Source: Cerioporus squamosus
Lineage: Eukaryota; Basidiomycota; Agaricomycetes; Polyporales; Polyporaceae
Reading direction: 5' to 3'
NCBI GenBank assembly: GCA_022592435.1
Contig: JABYQS010000014.1
Span: forward strand, 310,001-374,000
Length of the DNA: 64,000 nt
In this document: positions 21,497 to 31,774 of the stretch, piece by piece
Layout: every line of letters begins with the position of its first letter
Numbering within the stretch: the first letter of the stretch is position 1
The notes under the pieces: model-generated
Databases searched by the model: none
What the model was told of the DNA's origin: nothing
Seen by the model: only the letters and a program-made list of their open reading frames with translations
Translations under genes and position numbers: made by a program

Positions 21497-22524
21497 CTAG
21501 TATTCAATGATGAGCACTGTGCGTACAGTTGCAATGCGCCATTTGACACTTACATTTTGCCCGTAGAATCTCATACGCCGTTTGAATATCACTTGCTGCA
21601 CCAAGCTCCAACATCGCCCTCCGCACGGTGCGTGCACTCATCTTCCCTTCGACCGATACCCCGAGCACACGGCCCATCAGCTGCAGAACCTTCCCGACCC
21701 GGTCCTGTGCGCAGCCAAACCGCACGAGTGTACGCGCGAGCATCCGCACTTGGGCAGTATACACCCCCTTGTCCCGCAGGCGCAGGGTGAGCGGCCGGGA
21801 CCGCTCCTTCTTGAGCTTCCTCTCCACCATCATCGGAATACGCGCAAGCTGCTTCTTCAACATCCGCACCTCCCGGCGTACGCCTGCTAGCGCAACTCGC
21901 AACCTTCCATTCTCACCGTCCATCCAGTTGAGGACAAGCTCGACCTCCGATCGTATGTGCTTCTCCCGCTCCGCCGCAAGTCTCCGTTGTTCGGACTCGG
22001 CCTGGGCTAGAGCGTGCTTGTGGCCATTCTTGAAGTTCCGGAACCTCTCTCCCAGGATGGTCAAGGCTCGCCGCGCCCGAAGAAGTTGGCGACGTTCATT
22101 GTGATGCTGTGACTGGTAGGCAGTGATACGACGATGTAAGAACGCGTTCTCCTGCTCCTTTGTCTGAAGCTGACGCAGTAGCACTGCTTTAGACAGGTGT
22201 GTCCTCGCATTAACTTCATTCAGAGAAGCCGGAACGTCGCACAGTACTCCGCAGGACTGCGGTGAGCGCAAAGTCTATTGAGAAGTTCCATGACATCAGA
22301 ACATGAGAAGTTCAGGGCATATGAACTGCGAGACCCACGGTACACTGCTTCCCTGCCTGCTGAGCACCCGAACTGACATTCTCCTTGTTCTTCTGTGATT
22401 GTGCGTGCCGGGATGTCGGTCGGGAGGCTCTTGCCTTGGCCAAGGCCTCGAGCTGTGCAGAGCTCTTCTTCTTAGGAGAGTAGCGTGTTTGTTGATGGTT
22501 CCCCATTAATTGAAGGTATGCCAA

Positions 22525-23572
22525 GCCATTATAAAGCTCCAGTATGCTTGTAATGCTCTAGTAGACCGTATGCCAGAAAGTGGGAGAGGTGCCACGGTCC
22601 TGCCGCTGTGGGAGCCTCAAGTTTCTGCAAGTCACTACATATGGTGCTAGTCAGTCAGTACTGTTATTTGCACTGCTTCTGTTCCTGACACTTGCCTTCT
22701 TAACAGACATGCATTCTCCCAGACAGTAGGCTCAGAAGGGACTGCAAGCAGGCACTTCGCAACGGCGGAGGTGTCCCCAAATCGGAGCGCAACAGGGTCA
22801 CATGACCAGGGCCTCCGCGTCGGTGGCGTTGGCGCTTAGAGCGCGACGCGTCGGCCGCGAGCTCTGACTCTGCGCGAAGTTTTCCTCTCTGTCAGGGCGG
22901 ACGCGTCTCTCAAAACAATGTGCAATTTAATTGGGCTGAAACTGTCTGTCATTTGGACAATGGACTTACTCGTAGCCCTACTATAAGGATGAGAACAGCA
23001 AGTAACTGCTGGGAGCTTCAATGTACCCATGAATGTGGAGGTCTCAATTCTGCATTCCATGCCAATTCCTCTGTACAAATAAGGGAGTCCTGCAGCCGTA
23101 TATCATTGCAGCCATCCGCTACGCTGTAAGGGCCTAACATCCTTGCCAATCTGTCTCGCATTCTCGCGACCGACTCTAGCCAGCGTCTACACTGTATTGC
23201 AAACAAGAACAAACAAAGTGGGCTTCGCAGGAATTGCCGGTCCCCACTCAACCCTCAGGCCTCAGCGACGGCTGGCACCAAACACGAGTAGATGCCGGTA
23301 TCAGCTGATGGGCGCCCAGGTTTCCCTCCATTTGGTAGTGGTCCCGGGAGACGCAGACACTTCCCCTTGGATGTATCCCATCCATTTTGCTGTTGTGGGG
23401 GCTTTCTGTGCTGCTGGCTAGGCAGTCGGAAGGTTTTCGGGGGCCATGGATGAGAGCGGAGCGATCCTCTGCCAAATTCCGTTAACGGGAGGATGCCCTA
23501 TATGGGGTCCTCCCGAGCAGCTATCAGCCGCTCCCCGTTATTTACTCGTGTTTGGTGCCAGCCCTCTCTGAG
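22525..23572. other. Non-coding right arm of the large transposon with an internal inverted duplication
   Basis: No coding frame is recognised. Two arms, 23247-23290 and 23541-23580, are inverted copies of each other with a core of about 20 identical bases. Sequence after the inner arm (GGGCGCCCAGG...TGGTCC, about 23309-23345) resembles the inner part of the left end (about 13570-13600) in the same orientation. The right arm therefore looks like a partial copy of the left subterminal region. It also contains the promoter side of the transposase gene. Confidence 0.55.
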
Positions 23573-23709
23573 GGTTGAGGCCAACAACACTTTTACACGT
23601 GACCCAGCGCTACGAGAGGTGTAAGCGCTCCCCCCGCTGCAGGGAATCCACCTTGCCCCCGCCTCAGAGATTCAGCCTCAACCCGAGGAGAGGGATGGGC
23701 AGGAGCCTG
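23573..23709. repeat. Right long terminal inverted repeat of the large transposon
   Basis: Counterpart of 13390-13525 with the same order of conserved blocks. The tip ends GGGCAGGAGCCTG at 23709. Confidence 0.85.
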
Positions 23710-23718
23710 CGTAGCGAG
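23710..23718. repeat. 9-bp target-site duplication, right copy
   Basis: CGTAGCGAG, identical to 13381-13389. Confidence 0.9.
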
Positions 23719-24109
23719 GCACACACATGGGCAAGAGTCTTGTTCACACCCACTTCGACCATCAATATAGTAGCTAGCGAGCACCCCGGGCCCCACCAAC
23801 GTAGGTCATCATCATGAATACAATGTGAGCTGGGTTCAAAGCATGCGGCGTGATATTATACAGGTGGCAAATGTGTGTAGGTGTACCGACGAAACTGCTC
23901 TAAGCCGAGACGGTGAAGGCTATTAAGATGGTACTGGTGACGTTACGTATAGCTATAGATTCTGCACCGCGTCGCTTCGCGCGAAGGGCGTGCACGATGC
24001 CACCTGCGGACGAGTCCAACTCGTGGAGACTCGTCTTCCGGCGACCCCTCTGCAAGGAATGCGCCGAAAGCACTGTAGCTCGCATAGGTTGAATGCGTTG
24101 GCTGACGCT
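23719..24109. other. Intergenic, 3' flank of the Lon gene
   Basis: No gene is seen. It lies between the right target duplication of the large transposon and the stop codon of the Lon gene. Confidence 0.5.
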
Positions 24110-27100
24110 TCAGAGCGAGAGGGTGTCCTTCCAGCGCTCCGCGACTGCCTCGCCGCGGAAGACCTCGTGGAGGACCTCCTTGACGTCCTCGACGTAGACG
24201 AAGCGGATGCCGGTCTTCACGCTCTCAGGCACGTTCGCCTCGATGTCCTGACGGTTACCCGCGGGGGCGATGATGGTCTTGATGCCGGCGCGGTGAGCGG
24301 CGAGGATCTTCTCCTTCAGACCGCCGACGGGCAGAACCATACCCACGAGCGAGATCTCACCAGTCATGGCTAGTGCACGAGGAGCGTCGTCAGCATTGGC
24401 ACACCGCACATACACGACACTATGGACGTACCGATGTCGGGGCTGATCTTCGTCTTGGTGAACAGCGAGACGAATGCAGACAGGATCGCGGTACCAGCAC
24501 TGGGCCCTCCTTCCCGATGCTGCCCTCCGGCATGTGGACGTGAATGTCCTTGTCCGCCAGGAACACCTCATCTGGCGTCTTCGTTATGCCGAGCTCGTAC
24601 GCGTGACATTTCACCCAGGAGAGCGCGATCTGCGCACTTTCCCTGATAACTTCGCCGAGCTTACCCGTGAGTTGGAGACCACCCTTGCCGGGCGTCGACT
24701 GCGAATATTTGGTCAGCAAAAGTAACGACCCAACAGACACAACAGAAACACTGACCAATGCCTCAATCGGCATGACTGCTCCGGAGCCATTGCCGAGATA
24801 ACCAAGTCCGGTGCTCACGCCTGCAGGTGGAGCTTGTACGTAGAGCCTGTCCTTCTGATAGACCGGAGGACCAACGTAGTCCTTCAGGTTCTCCGGTGTG
24901 ATGGTGACGTGGACGGTGTCCGGGACCTTCATGGGCTTGCGCTCCGTGGTGGTCACGACGCGCTCCGGATCTTCCTTAGCATCGGACTTGGGGGTCGAAG
25001 TTTCGGGTGCAGCAGGGTTCTCTTGAGGTGCGTCTTGCTTCTCCACCGTGCGGGTCGTCTCGGTAGATTCACCATCCGCCTTGGTGGTGTCCGCCGCCGC
25101 CTCAGGAGCGGGTGTAGGAGTCGGCTCAGGGAAGACCTCCTCGCCAAGCTCCTGGACGATCTTCAACGCGGCCTTCCGGTAGATCTGCATGATGGGGCGA
25201 TGCATAAGCAAGTATGTCAACGTAGAGCGAGAGGTACATCACACACCTTGTCGATGTGCTTCTTCAGGTTACGCACGCCGCTCTCGCGGCAGTAGTACTT
25301 GATGAGAACGTCAACGGCAGCAGGATCGAGCTGAACATCCGCATCCTTGAGCCCAGACGCCTCCTTCGCCTGTGGGCCAAGGTACCTAGACGCAATCTGC
25401 GCCTTCTCCTCCGAGACGTAACCGCTGACCTCGAGTACCTCCATGCGGTCGAGCAGGGGTGCAGGGATAGTGTCGAGCATGTTCGCTTGATCCGGTGTAA
25501 GTATCTGGAGTGTACGAGTGAATAAGGGTGACTTACCTGTGCAGACGAAAAGCACACGAGACAGATCTACGGGAACGTCCATGTAGTGATCGAGGAAGGC
25601 CGTGTTCTGCTCGGGGTCGAGCATCTCAAGCAGAGCACTCGCAGGATCACCGTTGTGTCCACGACCAATCTTGTCGACCTCGTCAATGAGGACAAGCGGG
25701 TTCTCAGTGCCAACGCGCTTCAGCGCCTGGATGATCTTGCCAGGAAGGGCACTGCAGGTCGACATTGTAAGCAATAGTTTCAAGTCTGTCGAACGGTGAC
25801 GTACCCGACGTAAGTGCGACGGTGACCCTTGATCTCCGCAACATCGGTCAGGCCTCCGACTGAGAAGCGGAAGAACTGCCGGTTCAGGGCACGAGCGATT
25901 GACTTGCCGATGGACGTCTTGCCAACACCCGGAGGGCCTGCGAGGCAGATGATCTTGCCCTCGACCGTCCCGCGCAGCTTGCCGACCGCCAGGAACTCCA
26001 GAATGCGGTCCTTGACATCCTTCAAGCCATAATGATCTTCGTCAAGAACCTTCTGCGCGTGAGCAATGGAGTAGTTCTCGCGCGAGTGCTGGCCCCACGG
26101 GATCTAGGGACATATGAATGAGATGACATGAAACCGTACAGACAATGACGGACGCACCTGAGTAAGCCATTCCAGATAGTTCCGCGTAACGTTCGCTTCG
26201 GAAGCAGCGGGCTCGAGGTGCTGGAGCTTGTTCAGCTCCTCGTCGAACACCTTGCGCACGGCCTCGGGCATCTTCAGCGCGGCAGCACGCTCTTTGAACT
26301 TCTCGATGAGTTTGTCCTTCCCGTCAGACTCCATGCCGAGCTCCTTCTTGATACCCTTGAGCTGCTCCATGAGATAGTACTCGCGTTGACGCTTCGCAAT
26401 TTTGCTGTCGACGTCGCGCGCTAACTTGCTCTGCAGTTGGGCGTTGATGAGCTCCTTCTTCAGAACAAGCAGCGCTTTGCGCAAGCGATCGCTGACAACC
26501 AGACTTTCCAGGACATCCTGCAGCTCGTTTGGTTCACCGATCGAGACGGCCGCTGCGAAGTCCGCGAGCTTGTCCGGTTCGTCAAACACATTGGAAGCGA
26601 CCTGGTTCATGGAGAAGTTGGCGATTTGGTCTCGGAAGAGGGGGTTGAGCTGAGCGATGTCCTTGAAGACAGAAACGATCTCCGACATGAACGCGCGAAT
26701 GTACTGGTCGTCCTTGTTGTACGGCTGCGTCGCGAGGTTCTCGACGTTGACAACCGACACCGCAAAGTTCTCGAGGAACGAGGTCTGCATGTTCATAGGG
26801 AGACCTTCGCGTTCGGGAGGAGGAGTCGGTAGTTGGCCTTCTGCTTCTGCAGCGGACGTGTCCGCCTCGGCACCTTCAACAGGCTGTACCGACGCAGATG
26901 TGCCGCCCTTGATGAGCTCCGTGAGCCGGATGCGGCGGTGGGGATAGAGGACGGCTGTCAGGCCCTCCTCCTCTCCCTCCTTGCTGCCTTGGGCCGTAAA
27001 CACGCTTGTAATCTGCGCGAAGACTCCGACAGGGTGTACCGAGTTGATGTCCGTGATGATGTCACTGTCCGCGTTCTCGTCCTTCAGTAGGAACGCACCC

Positions 27101-27717
27101 AGGTACGGTTGACCTCGGCGCATCATCTCCTTGATTGCGGCGACGACAGCAGGATTCCGGACGACAACAGCCTTATAAAAACCAGGGAAGAGAGGCCTGC
27201 GTGCGATAGGTAGAGCAAGAACCTGGGGATAGGACTCGGGTACAGACTGTTTGGATATTGACGTCTGCGGTGGCGGAGGAGTTTCAGGAGGGGGAGGAGG
27301 AGGGGGAGCATCTGAGCTATCGGAGCCGTCACCCGAGGACGAGGAAGACGACGACGGGGGCGTGGATGGTGGTGCTGAGGCTGGGGGCGAAGACTGACCA
27401 TCTTCCGGTCCATCCAGCCGTGCGCCAGACTGAGACTGGTCCGTCGGGGATTGCGCGTCGTCAGACTCCTGGTCGCGTGCGTGGCCCAATCTCGCGTTGA
27501 CCCAGCGCGGGAGACGAATTGCAGCTGTCGGCGTGTAATCCGCGACGGTTGACGAGTAGAACGTACGTCTCGTCACCACTGCCCTGCCCGCTGCATAGTA
27601 CGCTAGCCTGGACGGCCCCGCAACGCCCGACAGCGCGAGCCTGGAAGGACCCGGGTCACGACTGCATATCCGTGCGGACGACCCGGCTGCTGCTCGTAGG
27701 CTTCCGAAGAAGTTCAT
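24110..27717 (-). CDS. PIM1: Mitochondrial Lon protease (PIM1-type), with one apparent 1-nt deletion
   Basis: ATP-dependent AAA+ serine protease of the mitochondrial matrix. Seven exons: 27717-26158, 26103-25805, 25751-25537, 25485-25247, 25184-24756, 24698-24432 and 24369-24110, with introns of 51-62 nt. The N-terminus is Arg/Ser/Ala-rich with few acids (targeting signal; an in-frame ATG also lies at 27753), then a disordered Ser/Pro tract and the Lon substrate domain. The Walker A motif is GPPGVGKTS, Walker B VLIDEVDK. The protease domain carries the Lys-containing helix [14 protein letters not shown]. The lengths sum to 3269 nt, one short of a whole frame. The break is at 24502-24507, where KEGP should continue with the catalytic-Ser motif SAGT; one extra base restores the Lon sequence through to the stop. 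I read it as a probable sequence error in a functional gene of about 1,089 aa. Confidence 0.92.
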
Positions 27718-28049
27718 GCGCTGAAAAAGCCCGTCTGAGGCTACGCGATGCAACGGTGCTCGCTGGCTGGCAAGAGGACAGCGGGAGACAAAGAGAGAGC
27801 GGAAGGAGGGAGGGAGTGGACGGCGAGGACGATGAGCAAATCCGCGTCGGTGACCGTGCTGAGCAAGGGACGTGACGCGTCACCGAGTTATCAGATAAGA
27901 TGCGCTTGGTCAGCACAGATTAGATCCAGCTGCCATATCTGGGACGCCCGCCTTCGTCGGCCTCCGAGTCAGTTTGAGGTCGTCGTGAACCTTGCGCTCG
28001 ACGCTCTCTGCCAATCCCACATACTGCATGGCACGCGCGCTCTCATCCC
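27718..28049. promoter_or_regulatory. Divergent promoter between Lon and the 28-kb gene
   Basis: The 332 bp between two start codons pointing away from each other must hold both promoters. I see no clear TATA box. Confidence 0.45.
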
Positions 28050-31000
28050 ATGGCTGCAAAAGTCTCGTCGCGAGCGAAGGCGTCCGAGAAACATAACGAG
28101 AACTTGTTCCCACTCTTCATCGAGCACCTCGGCAGCAGCAGCCTCAACGAATACTCGACGACGGCGGAGAAGTTGGCGTCTTGGTTGAGCGTAGGGAAGG
28201 CCTATTATCCCAAGGCGAGGCCATCGGTATGTTTTCCTCAGCCTTGTTTGCGGGACCGGTGACCTATAGTCTCTGCGCAAGATCGTACAGATGCTAGAGG
28301 TGAGTCTTGTCTTCGATGTCTGTTACCTTCCACGCCTGAATGATGCGCCGGACAACAGACAGCGCACGACAACGTGTGTCGGCAAACTGGCCTTTCCCCT
28401 CCTTTCCATGTGAGCCGCGTCCTTCCAGGCATCGAACAGTGGACACAGCCGTATCTGAAGTTGGTCAGAACGGTTGTGCCGTTCTACACGCGCTTTCCGG
28501 AAGAGGGTTTACGGCGTGAGTAGTTCGTACTCACTCTCTCGTTGCTCCAACTCACACTTCACGATCTTCGTTCAGTGCGTTTGAGGACCGTCATCAAAAC
28601 CGTATGCACAGACGTCGACGAATTACTGTCACAGCAAAGCATGGTGCAACGCAGCTCGACAGTGGATAGCACGTGAGTATCTTCTCCATGGTTGATATAC
28701 CGTTTCCATCAGATTACATCTTGGTCCATCATCTCTCTTGTATGTACCCTCTTGCGATCGTTATAAACTTGTGACTTCAAGCGGAGACGAGAAGAGCAAG
28801 TGCAGCAGATGGCATATCTATGCTCGCGGTCTTGTCGCGGCGTTTGAAGGTCTTGTCGCGGGCTATGATAACCCGTTTTGGAACATAGTACTGACGCCAC
28901 TTGACAGTAGCTCGACAACATCCACTTCTCCTGCGGTCACCAGCGGCCCTGTTGTTCCTCCAGACCCGATCATCACAGGCCAGACTTCTTATCCGACGCT
29001 ACAAGAAACTGGCCCGCCTGGCGCGTTTGTCGCCGCGTCTGCACCTCAAGCCCCTTCTTCATCCGCTCTTTCCCCCTTTGCTCCCCCCTACATGCCTTCT
29101 CCCTTCGCGCCTCCGCAACCTTCCAGCAGGCGCCCGCATCCGCACCTACCGCAGCTCCTGCGAGCGCAGCAATGCCGTCGCAGCCCTCGAAGTCGGCGAA
29201 GCCGAAGAAGAGGAAGCTGATGATCGACGATGACGATTACATTCAGGCCGACCTGAACTGGTACAAGGACAAGCAGAGTGTCCAGCCCTCGCCAGTAGAG
29301 CAGTCACCTACACAGTCAACGGGCCCTACTGCACCTCCCCCTGACAGCAACTCTACGACCGCACCGATGGTTCCTGCCTCCGTGCAGCATGCACCCAATA
29401 CCAGTCCATCGATCACTCCTGCTACAGACGGCCTGCCTGCACTAAAGCGGCTTCGGTCTCGCTCGCCTTCAGTCCCATCGCAGCACGCGGCAGATGTGAA
29501 GTCTCAAGCACTCTCCGTCCCCCCACCCGAAGTCGCATCACCGCCCAAACCAAAAGAATTGTCATCTGACACATCGGACCCCTCATCTGCGTCGCGCTCT
29601 CCTACGCTCGTTCAGCTCTCCACTCAAAGACCACGCTCTCGAGAACGCCAGACCGAGACGCTACCCTCTCCATTCGCCAACAAGAGGGCGATCGTGAAGA
29701 GGAAGGGGAAGGGCAAAGGTCCACCTGGTCTCAAAGTCTTACCCTGCCCTCCTGAGCAGCTGCTAGGTCTCGGCGAGAGCACACGTAGTGGTGGTGATGC
29801 TCGTGTCACCGCGAGTCCTCTATCGGAGGCGACCTCTTCGCATACGACGCACGTTGCAACATCGCAGTCCGCGTCAGTGTCTCCTGCCAAGACTTCTCCG
29901 CCGCCACGCACGACAAGTCCACCCCTCGCTCCGACTTCTCCACCTGCAGGAGGCTCCGACGCACCTGCTGTGACCGCTGAAAGGCCACTAACTACCACGG
30001 ATAATCGTAACTCTCCGAATGCTCCAGAAGACTCGGTACTCGTGGCTGATACGACGTCGGTATCGGTCGTTCTCCACGAGACGACGGCGATAGTCGCCTC
30101 GCCCGAGCCGATGGACCTGGGCTCTGATGAACCCGCAGTTCCTGCCACTGAGGCGGATGATCGTATAGCGGATGAAGCAACCTCACCTATCCAGCAGGAT
30201 ATGCCCGACGAAGATGTCGTAATGCGAACGGAGCCGCCTCAACCTAACGAAGTTCGTGTGGACGCCGTCGTACCGCGCCCAACTCAGGAAGATGTTGTAG
30301 ACACCGCCGGAGCTGAAGGTACGTATTTCATTACATAGTTGCGGTAGTAAGTAACGAACCAGTTGCCCGTACTCCAGACGTTGAGATGCAGCTAGACGAT
30401 ATGACACTACTTGTGTCTCCGTTTGCGCACAAATGTATTCGTCTCCTCGGACTCACGCGCGGCCATTCGTCGTACACGCCCGCCCAGAGACCAGTTGAGC
30501 TAGCATTCGAGCTCACCGCCGAGGAGGTTGCGCAAATCACGCGCTGGAGGAACCGTGACACGATCACTGGGTAAGTGGGCTCTAAACTTGCTCGCCAGTG
30601 GCGCTACTGACTGTCCATCTCAGCGACCTGTCAACGAGCATGTGTCTATCGCTAGTATGCTATCCGAGTTCCCAATGCACCGCCGTCTTCGCGCATATCA
30701 CAGACGAACCGTCTCCTGCGGACGTCGTCAGATGCGGCCAACCGGCAGAATGGCCCACAGACTCGTCCGTCTTCGCTGTGCTGGACTCCGCCGGTGGCTC
30801 CGGTCCGTCGCACAGCTTCACGCTCTCCCCTCCATTCACACAGGTACGCGCTCGTCTGCCTTGCTCTCCGTGACGACTCATTGAAAGCCCCCACGACATA
30901 AGTGCGAGTCGGACAGATCCGTAGACCTTGGCACGCGCGGGGTCTCCCCAGGTGTCAACACACTGCGGCTGTTCCAACACCGCGACCACTCGGACCTGGC

Positions 31001-31175
31001 CTTCGCGGTCGTCCTCCACCACCCTACCGCTGTCCAGCTCGCCGAGCTCCAACGGGTCCGCGAGCAGGACCGCTCGTGGCACGAGTTTCTCGACGGACTG
31101 GGGACGTTCACCCTGCCCGCGCCGACGCTTGTCCCTCCTACGTTACCGAAGGTGAATGCTGTGAGTGGCAGCTAG
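28050..31175 (+). CDS. Disordered protein with C-terminal PINIT-like module, unknown function
   Basis: Exons begin 28050-28226 and 28270-28299. Later exons near 28440-28510 (IEQWTQPYLKLVRTVVPFYTRF), 28575-28672 and 28781 onward form a helical N-terminal region. A long Ser/Pro/Thr-rich middle follows (to about 30319), then exons near 30361-30571, 30622-30842 and 30901-31175. The C-terminal segment DLGTRGVSPGVNTLRLFQHRDHSDLAFAVVLHHP in the last exon resembles the end of a PINIT fold, as in PIAS/Siz SUMO ligases; no SP-RING follows. This is a weak, memory-based resemblance. Between 29101 and 29130 the frame must change by one base (FAPP to ATFQQAPASAP) with no usable intron, so a missing C there is likely. 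The last exon could instead end through an intron starting at about 31152. Confidence 0.6.
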
Positions 31176-31774
31176 CAGCTCCGAAGTCGCCCGCCCATCT
31201 GATCGCTGGACCCCTGCCGTGCTAGGTGTACAGTCGCTGTAATATGTGAGCATCAACTCATGGACTCTATCTATCGCCGATGCTGTCGCTCGCGGTCGCA
31301 TGTTCGCTTTCGTGTTTTGTGCCGTGTTAATGTTCTCTCATTTTTATCTGCTATTCGTTCTGCATGCTGTTCGCGGGGTTTCTGTATGTGTCTGCGAGTG
31401 CAAGAATAATGATACATGCTTGTGTGTAGGTATCTAAGGTCGTGCAGTACGTGCGGATGTGATTACAATCGGAGAGAATGACGTGAATGGATGCTGCTAT
31501 AACCGATGCACTCATGATGCCAGGACTAAGACCGCCCCGCTTCCCGATTCCACCATCCGACAAGGTCCCGATTTCCTCGAAGAAAATTACTCGCGCCTTG
31601 TGTTGAGACGTTCGCTGGTAACCGGGCGTACACGCAGCCTGTATCGTCCAGAACATTTATCTTGCTCTGTTCCGCTGAGAGACAATGCATGTAGAGAGGC
31701 ACCGCTCGAGACGTTATGGCGCGCCTACCCGACGAGAGGCAGTAATACCAATGGGCATCGAGATGAATAAGAGT
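31176..31774. other. Shared 3' region of two convergent genes
   Basis: About 600 bp between two stop codons facing each other. It is T-rich and GT-rich after 31250, as expected for 3' UTR. No gene is seen. Confidence 0.5.

Larger units (their letters stand above)
13787..22506 (-). pseudogene. Transposase-like gene of the large transposon, split by a Ty3 insertion
   Basis: Start at ATG 22506 (MGNHQQTRYSPKKK; an in-frame ATG also lies at 22524). A short basic exon is followed by a coiled-coil exon (about 22263-21554), then a 57-nt intron (21497-21553, GTAAGT...TAG), then a long exon. The last begins with five bases (21496-21492), is interrupted by the Ty3 element, and continues at 15826-13787. 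Conserved blocks: SGDTTTNRS, GGDHAADQ, CAMHKDLNAVKGG (a C-x2-H motif), FPDTSNTRYQSHC and NDHNEGVLG; the C-terminus is a basic coiled coil. I propose catalytic Asp in SGD and GGD, and Glu in NDHNEG, after the D-C(2)H-E layout of many cut-and-paste transposases. No stop or frameshift is seen outside the insertion. Exon 1/2 junction unresolved. Confidence 0.75.
13390..23709 (-). mobile_element. Large DNA transposon with long TIRs and 9-bp TSD (unnamed family), carrying a nested Ty3 element
   Basis: Both ends read CAGGCTCCTGCCCA inward and continue as an imperfect inverted repeat of about 136 bp. A perfect 9-bp duplication (CGTAGCGAG) flanks the whole. Total length is 10,320 bp; without the nested retrotransposon and its duplication it would be 4,655 bp. 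The only gene is a minus-strand coiled-coil plus putative DDE protein of a family I know only as unnamed hypothetical proteins, abundant in Agaricomycetes. A 9-bp duplication and long TIRs recall Mutator-like elements, but I see no MULE transposase signature, so the superfamily is left open. Confidence 0.85.
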
